Shown: positions 35,966 to 46,907 of the stretch, one piece after another
Layout: each line of letters begins with the position of its first letter
How positions within the stretch are numbered: position 1 is the first letter of the stretch
Assembly (NCBI GenBank): GCA_027924585.1
Contig: BSBM01000600.1
Coordinates: 16,303,001-16,367,000 of the forward strand
Length of the DNA stretch: 64,000 bases
Direction: 5' to 3'
From: Larix kaempferi
Taxonomy: Eukaryota; Streptophyta; Pinopsida; Pinales; Pinaceae
The notes under the pieces: model-generated
The model's database searches: none
Seen by the model: the letters and a program-made list of their open reading frames with translations, nothing else
What the model was told of the DNA's origin: nothing
Made by a program: the position numbers and the translations under genes

Positions 35966-36497
35966 GCCACATCGGAGCCCTTCTTGGCTTAACAAGCCCT
36001 CGCCTGTCAGCTGGCAATTACCTCAATTCCGACTTCAATAGAATTTTATCCACACTCCCTCAACACTCTGGAGCGTCACTCTTTGGCGCTTCTCATCTCT
36101 GCAATCATCAACTCAACGTATTTACTAAAAATAGATGCCTTCCGACCAGTGCTCGACCCGTTTTTATAGCATCCAATGCAATCCCTCGTAATCATAACAA
36201 AATCCCATATTAACTCGGCCCAAATTCTGTATTAATGACCCAAATCCGCTGTCGATCCTACCCGTCAAGCGGCCGGATCCGCTATTAATGCCCATCATTT
36301 GAACAGGCGTCATTAATTAACTATCTGAAATTTCAGCATTTATTGATGATTTGACCTAGTCATGACCCTGCTATTGTCGCGGACCACTCATAACTTATGG
36401 CACAAGCGTCCCTTCCTGCGCATTCATGTGCCTTTCGGTGCGCCATCCTGCCACTGTTCAACGTACAATTTTTTTTTTTTTTTTTGGACGATGCGAC

Positions 36498-37682
36498 TCA
36501 CGCATCGTGCTGCTCCAAGCTCAACCGATAGGGCTTCAACCTACTGCCATTAATCAACTTTGGGAGCATCGCTCCGGACAACTGCTGCAGCCGTACTGCG
36601 CCTCCTGAAGTGATGCTACTGATGCGATATGGACCAAGCCAATGCATCTGCAATTTTCCTGGGTGTTTCATAAACTTACTGGCATACAACAGCCCCAAGT
36701 CACCCTACTGAAATTGTTTGTTTTTGATGTGGAAATCATGCCAAGCCTTCTAGAGATCCTTCTCCACACTTTGGTGGAATCCTGTGATAAAATGATCTTC
36801 CTCCAGCTATACTAACTCCGCTAGATGTTCTTCTAATGCTACTGCAACATCCATACATGTCGCTTCCGCTATGCGCAGACTCGAAACGATGTACTCCATT
36901 GGCATAATCAATTCTTGTCCATACACCAACTCGAATGGTGTCTGTCCCGTCAATCTTTTACACGTGGTGCGACACACCCACAAGACTCCTAGGATTTTCA
37001 GATCCCAGTCATCGTGGTTTGCATTGCACACCTTTGTCAGTGCGTGTTCCAAGATCTTATTGAAAGCGTCCACTGTACCATTTTCCTGCGGATGATACGG
37101 AGTACTCTTCTTGTGTTGTATCTGCAGCTCCTCCATCAATGCGTTGATGGTGCGATTGAGAAAGTGGTTTCCTTGGTCACTCAACAATATCCTGGGGCAG
37201 CCGAAGTGATTAATGATAATGTCGAATAAAAACTGCGCGGTTGTGACCGTGGAACAATATTCAACAACTGGTGCTGCTTCCACCCATCGTGTCAAGTAAT
37301 CTATCACTGTGATGATGTATCTCGCACCAATGCATTTCCCTGGTGGATTGATTGGTCCCACAAAATCCACTTCCCATTTGTCAAATGGTTGCAATGTTAG
37401 CTAAGGCATCAGTGGCATCTCATCCCTCCTGGATGGATTTCCGGTTTGCTGACAAACTTCGCAGGACCACACATAGTCTGTTGCATCATTGTTCAACATG
37501 GGCCACCAGATCCCCGCACGAAGCACCTTCCTGGTAGTCACATGACTTCCATAGTGCCCTCCATCCACTCCTGCATGCGCTTCACCAAGATTTCCCCCTT
37601 CTCATGGGGAAAAACACAACGCCGCAATATCTCATCTACGCCCAATTTGTATAACTCACCTGCAATGAGCTGGAAATTTAAA
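36498..37682 (-). pseudogene. Gypsy integrase (H2C2 finger, catalytic core, C-terminus)
   Basis: Integrase joins element DNA to the genome. On the minus strand: LIAGELYKLGVDEILRRC near 37670-37610; a zinc finger with GSHVTTRKVLRAGIWWP and CEVCQQT at 37560-37440, broken by frameshifts; the catalytic core, open at 37394-36807, with WEVDFVG and LSDQGNHF supplying the two Asp residues. The third catalytic residue, normally Glu in NGxVEAFNK, reads Asp (NGTVDAFNK). The C-terminal part at 36698-36498 has GPYRISSITSGG and RLKPYRL typical of Gypsy polymerase ends. No chromodomain is visible. Confidence 0.85.
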
Positions 37683-37689
37683 TGATAGA

Positions 37690-39005
37690 GGATAAGGGAA
37701 AATTACGTGGTCTTCACCAATTAGGAAAACACTAGGGAATGTGTCTCACAAATGGCTGTTTCATAATTAGGTACTAATCCATTTGACCTTAGCAAGCCCC
37801 CCCGCCATTTTATTATTTTGTCTGTCTCCCTTTTCTTTCTTTTTCATCTTTGGATATTTTTCTTTTTGCCTCTTTCTTTCTTTCTTTTTTCCATATCTCT
37901 TTATTTTGCTCTTTTATTTTATTTTATCTTTTAGTTGGATAATGGCTGAAACTTAGAAGACCTTACGAATGATGACACTTATCCCTGCTTCCAGCAACAG
38001 TGCTTAGGCCCAACAGATTTGTCACATTAATGCTTGGTTAGAGAAAATAGACAGTTCCTATTGAATCAAGGAGAACCTGTTATCTCTAGGGTTGTATTCT
38101 AGATTTACTTTAGAATTTTCAACTATACATAGTTACCATTCCTAGCTTCCCTTAGAATTTCTCATTTTCTTTATCCCAAATTTTACCCTAGTTTGTTTTG
38201 ATCAAATGTTTCATTTATTAAAACCAAAATATGGCTCATTTTTCATTTAATTTTCAAAATGTTTTATTACTTAATTGAAATAATACAAAGGTTATCATGA
38301 TTAATGTTGTCATGCTTGAAACATTAGCAATTTTCATTTCATATATGATTTACAACTATATACTGGCAGCGTATAAAAATAATCAAAGGTAATGATGCAC
38401 CCAGGATCGATTTTTGAAATGAATACGAGTGGCAAGGTCTCGTACTAATGCTTTAATTGACACTACTCTTTCATGTAAGCATAGACATCACATATGAAGT
38501 CATGTCATCCTATGAGTGTGAACCACTTGTTTCAAAGTTGTACCCACAATAATTGACATCATCACAAATCATGGACATGAGTTATCAGTTTTCAAGCTAA
38601 CCCTATAGCGACCAGTCCTTTGTTGTGGCTTTTGTTTTATGAAATTGAACAGCCATTCAGGGTAATAGAGATGCACCATGACGAAAATCAAGAAACTGGG
38701 TGGATTAATTTGCAGACTTGAACCCGATAATTTACAGTGGGTTAATCAGTTTCCAAGATTTGCGAAAATGATGAAAGAGGCAAGCTCGTTTCCCTTTTGT
38801 GAGAGATTGTAGGGTCACAATGTACAAGTGACAAAAGCTTTTATTAAAAATTGAAAAGATGCAGTTGTGCATTTTGAAGATTTAGAGATTAGGGTTGACG
38901 AAGACTCTATTTCAGAAGCCATTGGAGTGCCACCACAGGGTGAGAGATGGTTTAAGCAACGGTCGTTTGAAGCTGATTACAGTAAGTTTTTGTTGCCATG
39001 GTTTT
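37690..39005 (+). mobile_element. Left part of the outer Gypsy element, probably its 5' LTR
   Basis: After the minus-strand Gypsy stops near 37682 the sequence changes to AT-rich DNA with a pyrimidine tract (37817-37935). From 38678 it becomes an ORF that is cut at 39005 by the Copia insertion and resumes at 60634. The same element then shows a primer-binding site at 62354 and gag. If the element starts near 37683 (TGATAGAGG), about 3.0 kb without the inserted elements precede the primer site, which would be an LTR with an ORF inside. The matching 3' LTR is outside the window. Confidence 0.5.
38678..39005 (+). pseudogene. Unknown ORF upstream of the primer site, 5' part
   Basis: Starts at ATG 38678 and runs in one frame to the Copia insertion, with two stops (near 38808 and 38852, each one transition from a sense codon). 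It includes EAIGVPPQGERWFKQRSFEA. The other part is 60634-61339. Removing the Copia element and one copy of its target duplication joins the two parts in frame. No family recognised; the IGVPPQGERW phrase recalls the IxGIPxxG region of plant mobile-domain-like transposon proteins, but that is weak. Confidence 0.6.
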
Positions 39006-39720
39006 TGTTCGGATATACACATCATCTTTTTCAGGATCTTGCATGCAATTAGCGTTTGCATGCAAATTCTAGGGTTTGCATGCACTTTGCATGCATCCCA
39101 GTCACCAGGTTGATGCCTCCAGCACCTTAGCCACCTTATTCTAGCACCCGGGAGCCACTTACTTCAGATTTTTAGCCCTCCTAGTCAGGAAGGTGCCCAC
39201 TTCTCACCTACTGCCAGAGAAGGGCGTACTTCTTCACCTACCACTATAGTTCCACTTCAGTTACACTCGGTTAGCTCCGATTCTCCCTGATTTGAGGCTA
39301 GTTTCACTCCGTTGGACCTCCATATTGACTAGATGACTTGTTATGACTTCAATTAGCCTCCCATGCACCCTCCACTGATCCCACTTTCCTATATCAGTGC
39401 TACACACTTCAGTTACACATGTTACACTTAGTTAGACTCAGATTGACACCTGGATGACTGGTTCTTGTGCAGTGATGACCACCACTGATTGATGATGAGG
39501 ACTCCTAGTTGGAGTCAAGCTACGCCATTCAATGATTCGAATGACCTCCTTAGGTAATTCGAATTGCTCAATCATTGGGACTGTATTGTATTGTAATTAT
39601 TCACCCTTATTGGGATATTGAGCACTGTGCACGTTTTACACAGTTTTACACCATATTTTCTATGTTCATCTATTGTGATTGATTTACTTGTTCATTAGAT
39701 CTGCTATGACTAATTTTACA
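39006..39720 (+). repeat. Copia 5' LTR
   Basis: 715 bp, TGTTCGGATA ... TAATTTTACA. Matches 59920-60633 with point changes, a 20-bp extra duplication near 39050-39075 in this copy, and a short extra stretch near 60200 in the other. Confidence 0.93.
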
Positions 39721-39734
39721 TGGTATCAGAGCCA
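39721..39734 (+). promoter_or_regulatory. Copia primer-binding site, initiator-Met tRNA type
   Basis: TGGTATCAGAGCCA directly abuts the LTR end. Complementary to the 3' end of plant initiator tRNA-Met. Confidence 0.93.
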
Positions 39735-40102
39735 TTGCAGGGACAAGATCTCTTTTCTACAGGTGTTTTTACAAGAATATTTGAGTGAATTGCTCAAAAA
39801 TTGCAAAAAGTTTTGGCATGAAAGATCTCAAGGGCATTCGCTCCTGTGCATGCAAAGCTTGAAAATACATCCAATACCACTCCAGAAGCTTGAGTTTCCA
39901 CATAATTCCTGGATCTGATACATTGGACCCATTCAACATTGTTTGATCTCCAATCCCAGGTGTGATGCAACTCTAAAAGGGTGGATTGTTCGACCTCATT
40001 GTTCTTGGTTTATTGTGATTTGCAGGTTATTGTCTCCATCATTTGCATTCGCTACTCTGCCCTTGCAAGCTCCTCTACATCAGTGTGCACTCGCTCCTAG
40101 CA

Positions 40103-43100
40103 ATGGAATACTCTTCTTCAAAGCCTATCCTCACCCCATTCAATTATTTTGATTGGAAAGATAATATGGAGATCATATTACGTTCAAAAGGTTACTACCG
40201 AGTCACTCTTGGTCTTGAATTGGAGCCAAACAACTTGTCAGATAGAACCAAACACTACAACAAGCTTGATGAAGCTTATGGTCTTCTTTGTCTCTCCATC
40301 TCCAAAGATCTTCACTTCCATCTCAGCGGATTGAAGACTCTAAAATCTATATGGGAGAAACTTGAAACACTATTTGGCAAGCAGGACGAGCTTAGGGCTT
40401 TTCAATTAGAGAATGAATTGATTGCCCTTAATCCTGAGAATTTCGAGACCATTAATGAATTCTTCACAAAATTCAAGAACTTGAACTTGCAGTTGAAGAA
40501 CAGTGGAGTTATCAAAGAGGATAAACAATTGATCCTCTCCATTCTCAGCAAGCTTGGTAAAGATTATTCGGTATTTGTCTCTACTTTCAATTCTGGTCGG
40601 CTAACTACCCCGAATTGGAAGATGCCTACCTTGAATGCCTTCATTGAGTCCGTCACAAAAGAGCATGACAAGTTGATTCAAATGGGGTCCATAAGCTCCA
40701 AATATTCATCCCTATATGTTCAAGGACCCAATATCTCGAATGGTAAAGGAAAGCAAAAGAAGGAGAAGCCCAAATTCGAACCTCACAAGCAAAGAGAGAA
40801 AGGAAAATAGACGGATGCACCATCCAGTTCAAAGTTCAAGCAAAAGGGCAAAGGAGGTAACCAAAAATCTAAATGTACTTATTGCAACCATGGCTTTCAT
40901 CCTGAAATTTCATGTATGAAGAAGACTATAGATCAAATGGCCCTCCTTTTGGAAAAGAACAACATAACTCTTCCTGACGGTGCAAGGGAGAAGGATAGGA
41001 ATGATGATCATGAAAGAGGACAAGCACTCATGGAAACTGTTTCGAAGCCCACTACTCTCTTGATAGATTCAGGTGCATCGAATCATATGGATGCAAATAT
41101 TGATTCTTTTTCTTCATTCGATCCAAACAGCTCCATCCCCATCCATTTGGGAGATGACTCAAAAATTTCTTCAAAGGGCAAAGGTACGATTCATGTAGAT
41201 CATGGAAGCTTTCAGAATGTTCTCTATGTGCCTTCCTTGGATTAAAATATTCTTTCTGTGTATCAAATGACACACACTGGTGAACCGAAGCAAGTTACAT
41301 TCAGCCCTAATACAGTTGAAATTTCTGATATCAAAAGTGGAAGACTTGTTGCAGTCGGAAAGGCAAACCACATTGCAAAATGCTATGAGTTTTCACACTT
41401 TATTCCGCTTGCAAAGCCCACTGCTCTTCGCACACATGGTAATGAGGTTTGTAGGCTTTGGCATGAAAGATTTGGACATATTAATTATAAGTATTTGCTT
41501 CTTCTATCAAACAATTCCATAGTAGATGGTCTTCCACAACTCCGTTCCTCGAAGGGAATATTCACTGGTTGCATCATTGGGAAGCACCCCGAGCACAGAT
41601 TCGACTGCGGCAAAGCTAGTAGATCTTCTACAGTTTTGGGGTTGATACATTCTGATATAAGTGGTCCGCTGCCCCATATGTCATTAAATGGTTCAAGGTA
41701 TGTTTTGACATTTATTGATGATTTTTCCCGCTTTACATGGGTATTCTTTCTCAAAAACAAGTCAGAAGTGCTTGGGAAATTCAAGGATTTTAAGGCTTCT
41801 GTTGAGACCGCCACTGAGAGCAAGATCAAAGCTCTTAGATATGATAATGGTGGAGAATATATCAAGGCCGATTTTCTGCAACTTTGTGCCCAAAGTGGAA
41901 TTCAGATCCAACATACAGTTCCCTACACACCCCAGCAGAACGATGTAGCAGAAAGGAAAAATCGGTCACTGAAAGAGATGGCTACATGCATGATTGAATC
42001 AAAAGGTTTGGCTGCAAATATTTGGGCTGAAGCAATCAATGTTGCTGCATACATACAGAACCATTTTCCACATTCATCCGTGAAAGGTATGACTCCTTTC
42101 GAAGAATTCTTTGGTCACAAACCGGATGTGTCAAATTTGAGAGTTTTTGGCTCTACTGCATGGGCTAGAATTCCATCCAAGAAGAGATGAGCTTTGGATC
42201 TACAAAGTATTGAGTACATACTGATAGGATATGGGGAAGAATCAAAATCATATAAACTCATGTATATCAGATCTAAAAAGATATTGATAGAGCGCAGTGT
42301 GCAATTTGAAGAACCGCTTCAAGAATTGCAACTAGTCGAGGAAGAGACTACCGATTCACCACCTTCACCAGAAGAAGATCCGTGCAGCGATAATGAAGGT
42401 ATGAGTTCTGATATTTCTGATATTTTAGAAGCACATGATGATCATGACATATCAGGTTTGGAATCTGACCATTATGATCCTCCTCAGTTACCAAAGTGGG
42501 CCCAAAACACTCTTCAATCTGCTGGTTCGAACCTTGGAAATCCTGCTGATCCGAGACGAACAAGAGTAGAATTTCAAAGAGCAGGTATGGCTCTTTCTAT
42601 TGTTGATCAATTACTTCCTGAGATTTTTTATTTGATGGCTGGTTCAGATCCCACATCATACTATTTTTTCCACCGAGATCCGAGATGGCAAAGTGCCATG
42701 GATGAAGAGTACAATTCTCTTCAAAAGAACAACACATGGGAGCTAGTTTCTCTTCCACCTGGAAGAAAATTAGTAAAGTGTAAATGGGTCTACTGCATGA
42801 AAGTTGCTGCTGATGGATCTATCAGCAAATACAAAGCAAGGTTGGTGGCAAAAGGTTTCTCCCAAGTCCAAGGAGTGGACTACACTGAGACCTTTGCACC
42901 GATTGCAAAGATGGATTCCATCCGCCTTGTTTTGGCTATTTTCGCATCCAAGCACTGGGAAGTGCACCACATGGATGTGAAGAGTGCGTTTCTACATGGA
43001 GACCTTGCTGAAGAGGTATATATGCAGTAGCTAGAGGGCTACACATCAGATCCATCATTAGTTTGCAGATTGAAGAAATCTTTGTATGGGTTAAAACAAG

Positions 43101-44129
43101 CCCCAAGAGCTTGGTACGCAAAGATGGACTCCTTCCTTCTTTCTCAGAATTTCCAAAGATGCAAATCTGATCCGAATGTGTATCTTCAGTGAGTTAAAGG
43201 TAATTTGTTGGTTATTGTACTTTATGTTGATGATCTTCTCATTACTGGTAGCACTCTTACTTCAATAAACAAGCTAAAAACTGCCTTAAATCTAGCTTTT
43301 GACATGAGTGATTTGGGCTTGCTGAGTCACTTTTTGGGCTTGGAGATAGCTCAAAATTTTGATGGGATCACTATATCTCAGAAAAAATATGCTTCCGACC
43401 TGTTATTGAAGTTTAATATGGCTGAATGTAAGGCAGCCCCATTCCCATTCCTCTCAGGAATCAGTCTTGAGGAGGGAGATTCTACACCGCTTGCAGATTG
43501 CAGTATGTATCGATAGTTGATTGGTTCACTACTTTATTTGACACACTCAAGGCCTGATATTTAATATGCTGTGAGTGCCGTATCAAGGTATATGAAGTAG
43601 CCACATGAGATTCATTGGCGAGCAGCCAAACGGATCTTGCAGTATGTGCAAGGTACGAGACAGTTTGGCATACATTATGCTGCAGATTCTGAGCTTGATT
43701 TCATTGGTTTTACTGATTCAGATTAGGCAGGTGATAGCATTGATCGGAAGTCCACTTCCGGTTATGTTTTCATGATTGGTCATGGTGCTATTTACTGGTC
43801 CAGCAAAAATCAAGCAGCCATTGCACTTTCTTCAGCAGAGGCAGAGTATCGAGGGGCAGTCAATGCCTGCATTCAGGCAGTTTGGTTGCAGGGTATTCTT
43901 TCTGAGTTTGGTTTTGGTGGCACTACTTCGACTGTCCTATTTTGTGACAATCAAAGTGCTATCAAGATCTCCATAGATCCAGTTCAGCGGCAGAGGACCA
44001 AACACATTGAGATTCATATGCATTACATTCGACAGTTGGTGCATGATCGCACCATCATTCTGCAATATTGCCCTACTGATGAGCAAATTGCGGACATCTT
44101 CACCAAGAGCTTCACTGAGAAGAAGTTCT
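40103..44129 (+). pseudogene. Copia gag-pol polyprotein, part 1
   Basis: The start is placed at ATG 40103 (MEYSSSKPILTPFNYFDWKD), the usual Copia gag opening. Domains in order: gag to about 40810; zinc knuckle CTYCNHGFHPEISC near 40876; protease LIDSGASNHM near 41062; pre-integrase with LWHERFGHINY near 41457; integrase with HSDISGPLP, YDNGGEY and VAERKNR giving the D, D, E residues; reverse transcriptase from about 42680 with YKARLVAKGFSQVQG and active site LYVDDLLI near 43225; RNase H from about 43720 with LSSAEAEYRG. All lie in one frame. Stops are at about 40808, 41243, 42188, 43028, 43190, 43514, 43562, 43598 and 43725, nearly all explained by single transitions from Gln, Arg or Trp codons. 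It continues at 59692 after the Gypsy insertion. Confidence 0.93.
44125..44129. repeat. Target duplication GTTCT (left) of the Tat-like element
   Basis: GTTCT before the 5' LTR, repeated at 59687-59691. Lies in Copia RNase H codons. Confidence 0.93.
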
Positions 44130-45098
44130 TGTTATACCTCCATATTTCACAGTGTCGCATCTGCACCACAAAAAGAGCTGACGACACTTCCCCTACTGCT
44201 TGAACCACCCAAAATATGAATAATCCTTGAAGGTAAATCCACCCTGTCAAGAATTAACCCAGCTGAGACTTTATTTACCCTAAGTACCCGCGTTTTGCTC
44301 TGTCTTAGGTGCGCGGTAGTCCACACTACCACGCTATGCTTTGTCCCTGCCACGTGGTACTACCGCGCTATGCTCAGATTTCTGGGCGTGGTACTCTTTT
44401 TATAGCCTTTTTTCCATGGCTTGTGGGATTTTGGATTTTCGAGAGATATTGGAGGATTGGGATCCCTGATTCAATCCTAACTCATTTTCTGTGATTAGAA
44501 ACCCTGATCCACTAAGTGCTCCCTAGATCCACCCATCTCTCTTGTTGGTTAACCCCACCATACATTATAAAAGAGAGGCATTCCATGGGAAAAGGGGAGG
44601 ACTCTTAGAAGCATCAAACCTATGATCTTCCAGCCTTGTGGAGACAGCTAGAGGAGGAAGCACTTGGAGCTGGAGGATTGGCTTGGACATCAAGCAACCT
44701 TTGTAAGCATTCTTCAAGTTTGTAATAAAGATAACTTGTCTTGTTTTTCCCATTTCATGTGTATTGTACAAGTCTTTAGCATGGAATGTATCTAATCTAG
44801 ATTTGAATCTAATCTTTACTTCAAGGTATTTGGAAGCTTGTATGCTTGTTCTTTGTTTGATCTCAACAGGTTCTACATTGGAGCTTTTGGATCAAGAGCT
44901 AGAAGCGGGACAAACGTCAGATTGAAAGGTGAGTCGTATATTTCATTGTTTCTGAATGCATGTAATCTTGTTGTGAAAGTTAGTTCAGGAATTTCAAGGT
45001 AGCATTAGTTTTGTTTTGTTATTACCTTAGAGCCAGTTAGGAATCTGCTTTAAGTTCAGAGAATTTTGACTTATCCGTAGGGAAAAATTCTACCAACA
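44130..45098 (+). repeat. Tat-like Gypsy 5' LTR
   Basis: 969 bp, TGTTATACCT ... TCTACCAACA. Near-identical to 58719-59686. TATAAAA at 44566-44572 is a likely promoter. A consensus splice donor AAAG|GTGAGT is at 44929. CGCGGTA/TACCGCG motifs cluster at 44285-44395. Confidence 0.95.
44566..44572 (+). promoter_or_regulatory. TATA box in the Gypsy LTR
   Basis: TATAAAA in a well-conserved stretch, present also in the 3' LTR at 59154-59160. It lies in mid-LTR, as expected for the U3/R boundary. Confidence 0.7.
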
Positions 45099-45102
45099 AG
45101 AA

Positions 45103-45117
45103 TGGCGACTCCGCTGG
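45103..45117 (+). promoter_or_regulatory. Candidate primer-binding site of the Tat-like element
   Basis: TGGCGACTCCGCTGG, four bases after the LTR end. It starts with TGG (complement of a tRNA CCA end) and resembles primer sites of plant Gypsy elements. I do not assign the tRNA. Confidence 0.7.
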
Positions 45118-46907
45118 TTTGATTTTTGTTTGATTGATTCAGTTCACTATCATCCATCTTTTGATTGTGATTTGTTTTATTGCAATTCAAACCAGTTTTG
45201 AATCTTGGTCTTTTTTGACCTCTATTCACCCCTCGCTGTTTTTTTCTCCCTGTATGATCACTGAGTCCCCTGGGTTAGCAGCAACCCTGAAAACTCCATT
45301 TTCTTTTCTAAAGTTGTGCTTTTTTCTTACCTTGCAACAATACCGCGCCCATAGAATTCTCTATAGCGCGGTAGTACCCGCGTTCTCTGCATTAGTACCA
45401 AAGCGGTACTGTAACAGTGTCGCGCTACAGTCTGACCCTGACACGCGGTAGTGTCTGCAATTTTTTAAATTTTTTCTCCCTGCTTGGTTTCCTAAGTCTC
45501 TCTCTGCCTTAGGTAGTGTTTGCTATTCCCTGTTACCATTCTGTTCATTTTACAGTCTGTGTGGTGTGCTTATTGCTTGTTTGTGAGCTTGATTGTTGTG
45601 TGAATTAGTGGCATTTTTGGCACATAGGGTCACCCCTTCATTTTGAGTGCATTGATTTGATCTTCCCATCATAACCAGACCATCACCACTGTTCTCTGTT
45701 ACTGCATTGTGTAGCTTTTACAGTCACATTGTTTCCATTACTTTTATTAAAATTCATATTGAAAGATATTATTGGAAAACAATTGTGTTATTTTGATTAA
45801 AATGGTCTAGTAGCATCGTTGCGCATTAGGAAGTAAAAAAAAAAATTGAAATTTGCCACATAAATTCTCATATTTGAAGCATTTTAGTTGTAGGATCACT
45901 GAATTAAAAAAGAGTGTTTATTTCAGTTTGGCTATATTTACAAAAAGAACAAAAAATCTCTTGTTTTGGTTTTTATTGCTTGTGAGAAAAGTCATGCATT
46001 TTTTATCGAAGAACTCTCTCTCTTCTATAGCTAGATTTCATCGAAGACAAGGTTTATTTTGATTCATTCTCATTTGCATGGTTTGGGTCATCATAACACC
46101 ATCAAGTTTCACGTCCATTTACCCGATTGAGTAAGACAACCACTAAAATTAATCTCCCTAATTAAACCAACATTAACCTCACTTGAGGAAATCAAAAGAA
46201 TTTGGTAGTTAGGTAGGACACCGGGGATAGGCATCAAAATAATTTTCCCTTGTCATTTTCATCTGAGACATAGTTGTTGTCTTCTAGGGAACTAAAATCC
46301 TCTAGTATTTATTGACACGGTCACAACCAGTTTGTGGAGGGGCCTCCTGACTGTTTCTAACTTTCAGGGGTTAAACGGCCGCGAGATTGAGAGCCGGACG
46401 GACTCTGTGGAATGTCGCACTCCACTTAGCCCTAAGGCAACATCGATCATTGTCTTCCTCGGAAGGCTGAAGTGCCCAAAACCTTTTCCAACGTGTCATG
46501 AACGAGGTAGCTTAGTGACTATTCTACTAGGGCTCTTTTACCCAGGATCCCTTTCGGTAGAGGGATATCCTTCTCATATCGGTCTCTCATGTTGTATTGT
46601 TCGACTTGGATTTCATCACCTTGCGAAGGATACAGCTTGTTGAGGTCTCCAACTCTTAGTTAGGAGTTTGCTTGTTATCTCATCTTTGTAGAGGGTCATT
46701 TTTCTTTTTAGGGACTGCTTGTTGGCATTCTGGCCATTTTTTGTATCAGCTCACTTATTGAGACACCGATCTCAGTATAGATTTTAGAGCTTACTTTTTT
46801 GGCCTGCGAGCCTTATTTTTCTAGCTCCTCTTCTACACACTCGGCTGCATTAGAGTTTTTGAGTTCTTTGTTATGAAATTGCCCCCAATTTTTATTTTCC
46901 TGTCATC
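45118..46907 (+). other. Untranslated leader of the Tat-like element
   Basis: About 1.8 kb between primer site and gag without a credible ORF. A second cluster of GCGCGGTA/TACCGCG motifs is at 45341-45455. Long leaders are usual in Tat elements. A splice donor in the LTR (44929) could allow removal of part of it; not testable here. Confidence 0.6.

Larger units (their letters stand above)
33000..37682 (-). mobile_element. Minus-strand Ty3/Gypsy relic: integrase plus long 3' ORF
   Basis: The part of a Gypsy element from the integrase zinc finger to near its 3' end. The upstream polymerase part is missing, ending at about 37682 where the next element begins. LTRs are not identifiable in the window. 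Unlike the nest to its right, it is GC-richer over 33000-37600. Clade uncertain; the extra ORF after integrase suggests a Tat- or Athila-type element. Confidence 0.7.

Noticed and set aside
36470-36486. T-run as the tail of a LINE or SINE
   Set aside because: No LINE or SINE body or target duplication adjoins it; it sits within the Gypsy relic, between the pol C-terminus and the 3' ORF.
44007-44250. Short frames at the Copia/Gypsy junction
   Set aside because: They join Copia RNase H to LTR sequence or read the LTR antisense; similar frames recur at 58.7-59.1 kb simply because the LTR is repeated.
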